From positions 1 to 30,475 of IMG/VR virus record IMGVR_UViG_3300028044_000046: a DNA stretch of 30,475 nt. The stretch is one strand, 5' to 3'. Within the stretch, counting starts at the first letter, position 1. Every line of letters starts with the position of its first letter. Made by a program: the position numbers and the translations under genes. Source of the stretch: a virus. Of the stretch, positions 6,585-12,935 are shown one piece after another. The notes below the pieces were generated by a model. The model saw nothing but the letters and a program-made list of their open reading frames with translations. It was not told where the DNA came from and did not search any database.

Positions 6585-7935
6585 CTGCAAAGAAAGGTAA
6601 AGGCAGGATAATGTCATCATGGTCACGAATTTGGCTCTCTAAGTCACCGTGATAATCCGCTAGTTGTGTCATAATTCTAACTGCTAATAGTGAAGCCATT
6701 ATCAAATCGTCATGGTCTCCTACTTTAGCCGCATAGCTTCCACCAGAAGCTACAAACGCTTTAAGTTCACTGATGAGTGATCGGCTATGAATAGACATCT
6801 TCTTTGATTCTAGCAGTGTTTTGAATTTAGCACACGCGGCAAGTTTAGGTTTGTTAGTGGTAGTGAATCCTCTTCTACCTTTACCTGGCTCACTAATAAA
6901 GATACCGGATATATTTGATTCACCATACTCGTTCAATGAAACAATCGCAGCTTGACCGATACCATTATTTTCAATTGAGTAATATATATTATTTGGTTCC
7001 AAAGTCTGTTCTGCGATGTACTTACAAATCTCAGCAAGTAACTTAATCTGACTGGGGATATCAGTCTTGTTGTGCTTCCACTCACCTATCTGCGTAGTAG
7101 TACTTGCTTCAAATATTTGAATAGCAGCAGGATCGCCTCCGGTACCTAAGGAAGGATCCAGCGCAACTACGTATAACCTACCCTTCTCGGGCTTTTTATA
7201 CCAGCGGACCTGACCCATTCGGTTGATAGGCTCAACACCCTCAAGCATGATCAGTGTGTTTGGATTTATCAGAGTCTCGTCCGCAATAATAAATTCGCAA
7301 TTTATCTCTCGGTTGAAACGATCATCACCGAGCTGGGCACGCATTTGTTCTGCCCACTTCTCATCACGTTCAGGATGTTCGTGCCAATATGCTCTATATG
7401 CTCTAAAGCCGTTGACCCCTACTTCTGTCGTGTTGCCAAACTCATCTTCAGTCTTGTTAGCCATCTTCCAGATTAGAGCAAACTGATCTTCGTCTGAGTT
7501 CGGGGTTGATGTGATGATCGCCTTACCACCAGTTGCTAGCGTGGGTGTGATAGAAGTCCAAAATTCTTTAGCGATTGAAGGGCGGACGAACGCAAATTCA
7601 TCGCAATTTTTTGTTATAATACCGTCATTTACTAAAAATCTATGTAGTTCATCTTCTACTTCTATGATATCATATACTTCAGTTTGTTCTTGTTCGTTTA
7701 TGCCGATAATTTGTTCAAGTCCATCCACAGTATCAATATAGTCCGAAACATTTAACTCTTTTACCGGTATTTTATTTTTACCATTAAAAAAGAAATGTGC
7801 CTCAGTAGCATCAACTGTTTTACCATTCGTTAGAGTAATTTTATACGTGGTCTTTTTTCCTGAAAAGGTTATTCCTTTAAAGTCTTTCCACCCTGAGGGT
7901 GTTAATATTTCGTATTCAGTGTTTTCAGCAAACAT
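6574..7935 (-). CDS. terL: Large terminase C-terminal part fused to a C-terminal split intein
   Basis: A 453-residue protein. Residues 1-110 are the C-intein and 111-453 the C-extein. The extein starts CDEFAFV, the end of the terminase Walker B. It continues through the ATPase motif III region (KAIITSTPNSDED) into the RNase H-like nuclease, whose acidic residues are in ALDPSLGTGGDP, SIENNGIG and GDHDDLIMA. After trans-splicing with the product of 8839-9507 it would give a gp17-like DNA-packaging motor of 515 aa. I chose the ATG at 7935 because the residues from there (MFAENTEYEILTPSGW) resemble the known atypical terminase C-intein start. An upstream ATG at 7974 adds 13 residues. The gene begins inside the 3' end of the endonuclease gene. 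Confidence 0.9.
   Translation of the reverse strand: MFAENTEYEILTPSGWKDFKGITFSGKKTTYKITLTNGKTVDATEAHFFFNGKNKIPVKELNVSDYIDTVDGLEQIIGINEQEQTEVYDIIEVEDELHRFLVNDGIITKNCDEFAFVRPSIAKEFWTSITPTLATGGKAIITSTPNSDEDQFALIWKMANKTEDEFGNTTEVGVNGFRAYRAYWHEHPERDEKWAEQMRAQLGDDRFNREINCEFIIADETLINPNTLIMLEGVEPINRMGQVRWYKKPEKGRLYVVALDPSLGTGGDPAAIQIFEASTTTQIGEWKHNKTDIPSQIKLLAEICKYIAEQTLEPNNIYYSIENNGIGQAAIVSLNEYGESNISGIFISEPGKGRRGFTTTNKPKLAACAKFKTLLESKKMSIHSRSLISELKAFVASGGSYAAKVGDHDDLIMASLLAVRIMTQLADYHGDLESQIRDHDDIILPLPFFAVIS
7606..7935 (-). other. C-terminal half of a split intein (IntC, ~110 aa)
   Basis: A block B-like segment has the T..H motif (DATEAHFFF), block F is around EVYDIIEVEDELHRF, and block G ends FLVNDGIITKN followed by Cys+1 at 7603-7605. 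The last residue is the required Asn, but the residue before it is Lys where His is usual. Block B lies in the C-half, so the split is after the first ~50 residues, as in the atypical AceL-TerL type and unlike the gp41-1 type. Confidence 0.88.
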
Positions 7936-8834
7936 AATAAAGTTTCTATATCCTGTTGTTGAGTGTTTTCCCATACAAAATACGTACGGAACCCCCGCTG
8001 TTCATATATGGCTTTAGCTTTTTTATAATCTCGTGCTAAAACCTGATCCGCATTTCTTACCGGTCCTTTCGGAGTTTTCCATTTATTCCATGCATCTTCA
8101 GTAATGCACGGATCGGCATGCCATGCATTAGACTGGTATTCTATTACCATATTAAAATTCGGAATAGTAAGATCGTAATAGTAATAGTTGCCTTCACCGT
8201 CGTTGATAGCATATTCAGTTTTATCAAAATAATACTTAATTTGGTGTTCGTCTAGGTAATATAATATTGGTTTCAATATTTTCTTTGATATTCTGCTTGC
8301 GCCTACTACTCTGGTTATTCCCTGCTTTAAAAGGGTTTGTCTAAGTTTTATATGAGCATTCTGTTCTACGGTTAATCCATTTTCTAAAACAGTAGTAACT
8401 CTATTATAGGCTTGACGCTGGTACCCGTTGCGCCCTGATTCATCAATGTTAGCCATATGAGTTGCGCGTGTTTGTAAACCTTTGCGCTCGTATCCAGTAA
8501 GTCCGTCTGGGCCAATAGATTCCAACTTAGCTCTTGCTTTGTCTTGTGATAATTCGTATTTTGTTTTTCCGGTATCCGGGTCTAATTGTTTAAGACCTGC
8601 ACTTATATTAGCTTTTCTTTTTTGCGCTATCTTTTTAACTCCGGGGTACTTCGCATCATACTCTTCTACTGTCATTCCCAATATACGCTCAATATATGAG
8701 GATTTAATCATACTCATGCGGGCGTTGGAAACAGGGCAAATTACATAATCATAGCCTTCTCCTAAGGTATCATCATATAAATGCGCGTTTCGGTATTTCG
8801 ACCTTCGGATAAATTCTTCTATTTTAGTATTCAT
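7902..8834 (-). CDS. Vsr/EDxHD-type homing endonuclease between the terminase halves
   Basis: A 310-residue free-standing endonuclease. The N-terminal half has NUMOD-like DNA-binding repeats (GLTGYERKGLQTRAT, RNGYQRQAYNRV). The C-terminal third has a Vsr-like nuclease fold with D221, then E232 in VIEYQSNAWH and H239, followed by RDYKKAKAIYEQRGF and YFVWE. This matches the EDxHD family, known from genes lying between split-intein halves in environmental phage sequences. It would cut intein-free terL alleles and spread the whole cassette. It starts 4 nt after the terL-N stop and overlaps terL-C by 34 nt. A late-promoter box lies 5 nt before its ATG. Confidence 0.85.
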   Translation of the reverse strand: MNTKIEEFIRRSKYRNAHLYDDTLGEGYDYVICPVSNARMSMIKSSYIERILGMTVEEYDAKYPGVKKIAQKRKANISAGLKQLDPDTGKTKYELSQDKARAKLESIGPDGLTGYERKGLQTRATHMANIDESGRNGYQRQAYNRVTTVLENGLTVEQNAHIKLRQTLLKQGITRVVGASRISKKILKPILYYLDEHQIKYYFDKTEYAINDGEGNYYYYDLTIPNFNMVIEYQSNAWHADPCITEDAWNKWKTPKGPVRNADQVLARDYKKAKAIYEQRGFRTYFVWENTQQQDIETLLCLLKTLNTKY

Positions 8835-8838
8835 AGAT

Positions 8839-9507
8839 TTATTTATCTTTTTTATCTACAAACCCAAACTCGTCATTGAGGACATTTTCAGGATTATACA
8901 TTCTTGTATATAGGTTTTTTAGCGTGATATCTTCTTCTAATAATGTATTCTTGTTTCTAATTCTTACTGTAGTTGTATCACCGTCTAAACAATAAAGTAA
9001 TGAAATACTCATACCACGTCCGGTATTTTCAGTGGTGGTTGCACTCAAGATTCTTGATCCATTCTCGAAGTCTATTGAACCTTTATTATAAGTAGTCACT
9101 CCTGCTTTGATGTGATCGGGGCAATTTTCATATGCATAGCGAACACGCTGCATGATTTCTTGTGCACCGGCATATTTGTGTGCAGCTATAAGAATAGTTG
9201 AATCTGGAATGAACATAGCATACCATAGTAGATAGCCGGCTGCACTGGTACTTTTACCGGTTTGTCTCGGCATGAGACTAATACTAAAACGATAGTTGTG
9301 ATAGGTTTCAATCAATCGTTCTTGGTATTCCCAAGGATGGTACATCATTGATCCTTTAGTAGGATGCTGAATGTAGAAGAAGTTATCCATGAAATACAGA
9401 TAACCAGAGTCTAGGTCACAGCACTTGAGGAACTCATCGAGTTGCTGTTGATTTTTGAACACCGTTTTCTTGTAGGGGTCCTTGATTAAGGTGGATACTG
9501 TTGCCAT
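8839..9507 (-). CDS. terL: Large terminase N-terminal part fused to an N-terminal split intein
   Basis: A 222-residue protein: N-extein 1-172, N-intein 173-222. The extein has the terminase Walker A MPRQTGKST (residues 79-87), an adenine-binding region before it (HPWEYQERLI), and ends SISLLY, where Walker B should continue as DE. The ATPase core is therefore split just before its catalytic Asp-Glu, and neither half can be active alone. I start at the ATG at 9507; a TTG at 9537 would add 10 residues but would overlap the preceding gene. The stop lies within the late box of the next gene. Confidence 0.92.
   Translation of the reverse strand: MATVSTLIKDPYKKTVFKNQQQLDEFLKCCDLDSGYLYFMDNFFYIQHPTKGSMMYHPWEYQERLIETYHNYRFSISLMPRQTGKSTSAAGYLLWYAMFIPDSTILIAAHKYAGAQEIMQRVRYAYENCPDHIKAGVTTYNKGSIDFENGSRILSATTTENTGRGMSISLLYCLDGDTTTVRIRNKNTLLEEDITLKNLYTRMYNPENVLNDEFGFVDKKDK
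8840..8847 (-). promoter_or_regulatory. Late promoter box (GATAAATA) of the terminase endonuclease
   Basis: GATAAATA ends 5 nt before the ATG at 8834, with no ribosome site between. The box overlaps the last codons and stop of terL-N (GAT AAA TAA). A dedicated late promoter would separate endonuclease expression from terminase expression. Confidence 0.5.
8842..8991 (-). other. N-terminal half of a split intein (IntN, ~50 aa)
   Basis: It starts at Cys (TGT, 8989-8991) with CLDGDTTTVRIRNKNTLLEE, a typical block A (C-L-x-G-D-T), and ends VDKKDK with a normal stop. At 50 residues it is much shorter than the ~90-100 of DnaE or gp41-1 types and longer than the ~25 of AceL-TerL. The basic end (KKDK) and acidic stretches in IntC could aid association. 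Confidence 0.88.
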
Positions 9508-9512
9508 ACTAG

Positions 9513-9520
9513 TATTTAGT
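9513..9520 (-). promoter_or_regulatory. Late promoter box (ACTAAATA) of terL-N
   Basis: ACTAAATA ends 5 nt before the terL ATG at 9507. Its TAA is also the stop codon of the gene ending at 9516. No Shine-Dalgarno sequence lies between box and start. Confidence 0.5.
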
Positions 9521-9698
9521 TTGTAAGTTCTTCCCAACCAAACTTATATAATAAATCTGCGTTACCCGCAGTGTACGAAACTGCAAGGGTTAGAGTGCTT
9601 GGTGTGCCGTTAGCATAACGCCACAGTTGTAGTCTTTTCTTTATATCTTCACCAATTTCTACTTCATCACGACTACTAGTTAACCCTGCATAAACCAC
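9516..9698 (-). CDS. C-terminal part of a small virion-type protein (possibly frameshifted)
   Basis: Sixty codons from a GTG (VVYAGLTSSRDEVEIGED...) reaching nearly to terL. The frame has no good start of its own and lies -1 relative to the gene at 9680-9901, which it overlaps by 19 nt. Read together, the two give one ~130-residue protein, with the join near GNLTV...VVYAG. I think this is the C-terminal half of that protein, displaced by a one-base change, a sequencing error or recoding. No classic slippery heptamer is visible. Confidence 0.5.
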   Translation of the reverse strand: MVYAGLTSSRDEVEIGEDIKKRLQLWRYANGTPSTLTLAVSYTAGNADLLYKFGWEELTN

Positions 9699-9901
9699 AG
9701 TACCGTTAAGTTTCCGGATGTGCCAATCTCTGAAATATGTGCGTCTACGTTGCCGGGTATGTTAACGTTACCAGTAATGATGATGTTACCCGTAAACCCA
9801 GTGCGAACAAATACCTGACCGGTATCTTCGTTAAGTTCTAACGCTTGGTTGATATTACGTAGATACCAGGGCGCTACATTCGATGGTTCGGGCTCGGCCA
9901 T
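9680..9901 (-). CDS. Small virion-type protein, N-terminal part
   Basis: Seventy-three codons starting MAEPEPSNVAPWYLRNINQA. It includes a short beta-rich run of Gly-Asn steps (GNIIITGNVNIPGNVDAHIS) of the kind seen in phage structural proteins, then EIGTSGNLTV before an early stop. The last six residues (LWFMQG) look out of place, supporting a frameshift into the following frame. The ATG directly follows the U-tract of a terminator hairpin, so there is no normal ribosome site. Confidence 0.6.
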   Translation of the reverse strand: MAEPEPSNVAPWYLRNINQALELNEDTGQVFVRTGFTGNIIITGNVNIPGNVDAHISEIGTSGNLTVLWFMQG

Positions 9902-9907
9902 AAAAAA

Positions 9908-9933
9908 ATACTCTCATATTTCTATGAGAGTAT
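9908..9933 (-). terminator. Rho-independent terminator with GAAA loop
   Basis: On the minus strand: an 11-bp stem ATACTCTCATA/TATGAGAGTAT, loop GAAA, then TTTTTT. It ends the methyltransferase transcript, and its U-tract runs directly into the ATG of the next gene at 9901. A late box GATAAATA (9931-9938) overlaps the upstream arm, so a late transcript could begin at the hairpin. Confidence 0.85.
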
Positions 9934-9941
9934 TTATCTTA

Positions 9942-10631
9942 TTATTTAATATCTAGGGGTCTTGCTTTAGTAGCAACTATACAGTAGTACTTTTCAGTGA
10001 CCTTTTTAGTTTCGCCATCTTCGGTCGGGATATGAAGGTCAAACTCTAGGTTGTTGAACAAATCGATATTGAATCCAGTTCGGCGTAGCAATGCTGCTAA
10101 TTGGTTTGAACCGAGAATAGAATAGTGATTTAGGTTTTCCTCATGCTGTCGTTCACAGTCGGGAGCAGGAACTTCGATGTAAATCTTCGAACCTTGCTTA
10201 AGAATACGATTATATTCCATCAATGAGAAGACAGGATAGGGTGAATGTTCAAGAGCGTGACGAAGGAAGATGAAATCAACTGATTCGTCATAGTACCCGT
10301 CTTTTTGTGGCAAGAAAGATAGATCATATTTTTTGATCGTGTGACCTTTACTCTCACAGATGTTGACATCTTCAGGACTTAATGTTACCCCAGTTAGATT
10401 AGTGTATTCTCTGCTTTTCATCTCGTCAAGAAAATAACCCGGTCCACATCCCAAATCAAGAATGTGTGCATCCTTAGGTAAATTCAGTGGATCAATGTAC
10501 GTTTCTACTACTTGTTTGGTGAGACTTTGATGAAATTGACTGTCGCCTTCAGCATATATGTGGGCAGTATATATGTACTCGTTATAAAACTTGAGCTTTA
10601 CCAGGTCTAGTGTTTGGTTGATATCTATCAT
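9942..10631 (-). CDS. SAM-dependent class I methyltransferase
   Basis: A 229-residue Methyltransf_11/23-type enzyme. Motif I is ILDLGCGPGYF, followed by motif II-like LTGVTLSPEDV and the acidic motif IV region SVDFIFLRHALEHSPYPVF with an EHS step, then a PAPDCERQHEENLNHYS segment. It probably methylates a small molecule, glycan or protein; no DNA-methylase catalytic motif is seen. The ATG at 10631 is preferred; a TTG at 10667 would add 12 residues. A strong terminator follows. The upstream gap (10632-10800) has no clear gene or promoter. Confidence 0.85.
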   Translation of the reverse strand: MIDINQTLDLVKLKFYNEYIYTAHIYAEGDSQFHQSLTKQVVETYIDPLNLPKDAHILDLGCGPGYFLDEMKSREYTNLTGVTLSPEDVNICESKGHTIKKYDLSFLPQKDGYYDESVDFIFLRHALEHSPYPVFSLMEYNRILKQGSKIYIEVPAPDCERQHEENLNHYSILGSNQLAALLRRTGFNIDLFNNLEFDLHIPTEDGETKKVTEKYYCIVATKARPLDIK

Positions 10632-10800
10632 GCATTTTTCTTTCTTGGAGATATAATTGGGTGTCAAAGTGCCATCATAATGTGATTGCCTCAGTCGCCG
10701 ATGTTCATATTATTGTTTTCGTAAAATTACTTATACTAGCTAAAATGAAGTATTATTTTTTTATAGTTGTACGAACTGCTGCGGGCCCGAACCAACTTCT

Positions 10801-11166
10801 TCATTTTTTATATCCCTTAAAGGGCTTGATAGGACTTTGGTTTTGTGTACTACTTAATTCTTTGCTAGTCAAATCACCATCATTCAAATCTTTGAACGGT
10901 ATACCGGCAGTTTTATATGCTATTTTTAACATATCTTGTTCTAATTCAGTATAGGGGTGTGCGGTATTATTTTTTCCTGCCCAACTCTCGCTGTTTAGTT
11001 TAGGGATAATTTTTCCATCAGTTGCTGCTACTGCCATCATTACCCGGTTTAAGTCGTATGTTCGGTCATATTGACTTGCTGCGAACGTATTTAACCCAAC
11101 GGTAGATTGCTGTTGTCGTTTAGATAGTTTTCCTTTAGTCTCAGTAATGAACTCATGCGCTCTCAT
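10801..11166 (-). CDS. Internal-protein-like paralogue B with capsid-targeting-like N-terminus
   Basis: A 121-residue protein starting MRAHEFITETKGK and ending IKPFKGYKK. It shares both ends with its upstream neighbour (MRAWEFITEG... and LKPFKGYKR) but little in the middle. The N-terminus resembles the T4 internal-protein capsid-targeting sequence (IPI begins MKTYQEFIAE), where the prohead protease cuts after I-x-E. The start overlaps the stop of the neighbour by 4 nt. It has many Gln, Lys and Asn residues, no membrane segment and no recognised enzyme motif. Encapsidation is inferred from the N-terminus only. Confidence 0.75.
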   Translation of the reverse strand: MRAHEFITETKGKLSKRQQQSTVGLNTFAASQYDRTYDLNRVMMAVAATDGKIIPKLNSESWAGKNNTAHPYTELEQDMLKIAYKTAGIPFKDLNDGDLTSKELSSTQNQSPIKPFKGYKK

Positions 11167-11570
11167 CTTTTATATCCTTTAAAAGGCTTCAAGACTGACT
11201 CTTTTCCGGTATCCATCAACTCGTCGCTAGATGGGGTGCTAACCATTTTCTTACCACTCTTGTTCACTTTTTTTAGTGCTTGGTCGATAAGATCACCGAT
11301 GTTTGGATCAAACGAAGATACAACTTGATGCTCTCCCCAAAGACTTTCTGCTTCAAACTCGTGCTTAAACTTGTTTTGGACGCCGTCATCCTGGCCGTTT
11401 TCAGCGCGACTTGCTGCAATCGCTAGCCCAAATCTATATAATTCGTAGAAGTCTTGATTCTTAAGACTTGGAATAATAAAAGTATTAGGGAGTGACATCG
11501 CTACTCTAGTTAACCCATCTTCGCTGTCAATGGGGTTTTTGCCTTCTGTAATAAATTCCCAGGCTCTCAT
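11163..11570 (-). CDS. Internal-protein-like paralogue A with capsid-targeting-like N-terminus
   Basis: A 135-residue protein starting MRAWEFITEGKN and ending LKPFKGYKR. Its middle (YRFGLAIAASRAENGQDDG, LDIDQALKK-like helical text near residue 90) is unlike known enzymes. FITE|G fits the T4 gp21 prohead-protease consensus (I/L-x-E before a small residue). Its ATG shares one base with the stop of the virion-type gene upstream (TAATG), placing it in a late structural operon. Confidence 0.75.
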   Translation of the reverse strand: MRAWEFITEGKNPIDSEDGLTRVAMSLPNTFIIPSLKNQDFYELYRFGLAIAASRAENGQDDGVQNKFKHEFEAESLWGEHQVVSSFDPNIGDLIDQALKKVNKSGKKMVSTPSSDELMDTGKESVLKPFKGYKR

Positions 11571-12100
11571 TATGGTTGTTCTATCGTTATAACGATGTTC
11601 GTTTCAGTTGTCATTACTGCACTTACATACCCGTCTAATCCTATATCTAGCCCATCGATCGGGTTACCCGCCCACATATTTTGTGAAGCAATAAAATGAA
11701 ATAGTATGTTTGGCGTCAACGGATCACACAGGACTCTGACGTTTCCGTTTACTACATCCATGTCGTATCTTGCTAACGCATTACCGAAAAAAGTAGAACC
11801 ATGTCCAGTAAACTTTACAGCGTTACCTGCTGTATTCAGCTGGGCAAACAGTTGAATAGTCTGGCTCTGTCCGACATCAGCAGAATATATATAAAACTCA
11901 CCCATAGTGAAAGTATTCGCCGCAGTTTCGAATATCACTTGACCTGATGTGTTGCCTGTAGTATATGCACTACTTGTATTTGTGTAAGTATAGAATAGAT
12001 TTGCAAAGTTATTGTTGATTTTAGCAAAGGCAACGCGTAACGGATCTCCCTCACCATCGTTCGGGAGTGTGCCTATATTGATAATTTCTTGTATGGCCAT
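11570..12100 (-). CDS. Virion structural protein with PNDGxGDxLRxAF N-terminal motif
   Basis: A 176-residue beta-rich protein. The N-terminus (INIGTLPNDGEGDPLRVAFA, then KINNNFANLF) is a motif shared by many phage structural and fibre-associated proteins. The rest is Thr/Asn/Gly-rich strand-like sequence ending VMTTETNIVITIEQP. GGAAGA lies before the ATG, and a TGATAAATA late box is 24 nt upstream. It heads a small operon with the two internal-protein-like genes. Exact virion location cannot be read from sequence. Confidence 0.75.
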   Translation of the reverse strand: MAIQEIINIGTLPNDGEGDPLRVAFAKINNNFANLFYTYTNTSSAYTTGNTSGQVIFETAANTFTMGEFYIYSADVGQSQTIQLFAQLNTAGNAVKFTGHGSTFFGNALARYDMDVVNGNVRVLCDPLTPNILFHFIASQNMWAGNPIDGLDIGLDGYVSAVMTTETNIVITIEQP

Positions 12101-12123
12101 ATCGGTCTTCCGTCGTTATGAAG

Positions 12124-12147
12124 TATTTATCAAACGGATTACCGTTT
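12124..12147 (-). promoter_or_regulatory. Late box TGATAAATA beside a stem-loop
   Basis: TGATAAATA (12124-12132) lies 23 nt before the ATG at 12100. Just upstream is the hairpin AAACGG-TAAT-CCGTTT (12132-12147), directly after the o-spanin stop, with extra outer pairing GAAGTA/TACTTC. It looks like an end-of-transcript hairpin next to a new late start, as at 9908-9938. Confidence 0.5.
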
Positions 12148-12148
12148 A

Positions 12149-12448
12149 TTACTTCTTACCGAATGACCAAAATGGTTTTGGCTTAGTAGCGGTGTCGAAA
12201 ATCTTCTGTTGTTCGTTGTACCAATCGTTCCATGCTTGATTCTGTTTCTTACACTTCGCGTACTTCACATAGTTTTCGGTGATGGCAATCATTACATCGC
12301 TGAGCTTGGCATTTTCAGCTAGGCGAGTTAGGGTTTCGCAATCTTGCCGTAATAATTCTGGCGCTTCTGGAAAGGTAGTAGTTACTGGAACTGCGGTGTG
12401 GGCACAAGAAGCGAGTAAAAAGCAAGCAATGACAATTATTTTTTTCAT
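12149..12448 (-). CDS. o-spanin (Rz1-like outer-membrane lipoprotein)
   Basis: A 99-residue lipoprotein: MKKIIVIACFLLASC is a signal peptide with lipobox LASC, giving a mature protein acylated at Cys15. The body has PEAPELLRQDCETL, then NYVKYAKCKKQNQAWNDWY, typical of phage Rz1-like subunits. With the i-spanin encoded directly upstream it would fuse inner and outer membranes at lysis. Its start overlaps the i-spanin stop by 4 nt. Confidence 0.8.
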   Translation of the reverse strand: MKKIIVIACFLLASCAHTAVPVTTTFPEAPELLRQDCETLTRLAENAKLSDVMIAITENYVKYAKCKKQNQAWNDWYNEQQKIFDTATKPKPFWSFGKK

Positions 12449-12894
12449 GGTTTATCAGGCTCCGAATCACCGCTTAACTCAGCAGCTAGATTGTGTGCAT
12501 GTACTACGTCAGGCGAGATAGTGCATTCACCATCGATAGCAGGAGCGTTATCACGTATATACTTGATTACGGTGTCTCCCTTTTTAGTAACGACCTGAGT
12601 GTCAGTGACATACCTAGTGACTACTTCGACGTTTGCCTTTGCTGCTTTAGTTCTCGCGTCTGCTAATTGCACTTCTAATTTAGCAACTCGAATTGCCTGT
12701 GCTTCTTTAGAAGCAAGGCCTCCTTGGAGATATAAACCGGTTCCTAATAGGAGAAATCCTATTATCCTAATTAGAGTTGTATATGAATATATAAACGGAA
12801 TCATCCTTAATAAAAAGGATGCTGCAACAAGAATCACACCTGACAAAAATATCAGATGAATGAATAGAACGGGAAGTATTGTTAATAACCACAT
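12445..12894 (-). CDS. i-spanin (Rz-like inner-membrane subunit)
   Basis: A 149-residue protein with two hydrophobic stretches (about 5-29 and 34-58), then a coiled-coil-like Ala/Lys/Glu segment (KLEVQLADARTKAAKANVEV). The VVTRYVTDTQVVTKKGDTVI pattern is characteristic of Rz proteins, and the end carries CTISPDVVHAHNLAA. It would span the periplasm and pair with the lipoprotein encoded next. Two membrane helices instead of one is slightly unusual. TATAAATA lies 8 nt before the ATG. No holin or endolysin gene is recognisable nearby. Confidence 0.8.
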   Translation of the reverse strand: MWLLTILPVLFIHLIFLSGVILVAASFLLRMIPFIYSYTTLIRIIGFLLLGTGLYLQGGLASKEAQAIRVAKLEVQLADARTKAAKANVEVVTRYVTDTQVVTKKGDTVIKYIRDNAPAIDGECTISPDVVHAHNLAAELSGDSEPDKP

Positions 12895-12902
12895 GATACT
12901 AT

Positions 12903-12910
12903 TATTTATA
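12903..12910 (-). promoter_or_regulatory. T4 late promoter consensus TATAAATA
   Basis: An exact match to the T4 late consensus, 8 nt before the i-spanin ATG and without a ribosome site between. Late expression of spanins is expected. Confidence 0.65.
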
Positions 12911-12935
12911 CCTCTGTACGAATTCTATAATTTCG

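Noticed and set aside
8839-9537. TTG start at 9537 for terL-N
   Set aside because: It would overlap the preceding gene and its stop, and the ATG at 9507 has the late-box spacing seen at other genes.
10736-10804. Minus-strand 22-codon ORF (MKKLVRARSSSYNYKKIILH...) overlapping the stop of the internal-protein-like gene (ATGA)
   Set aside because: The coupling signal is suggestive, but composition and length give no independent support.
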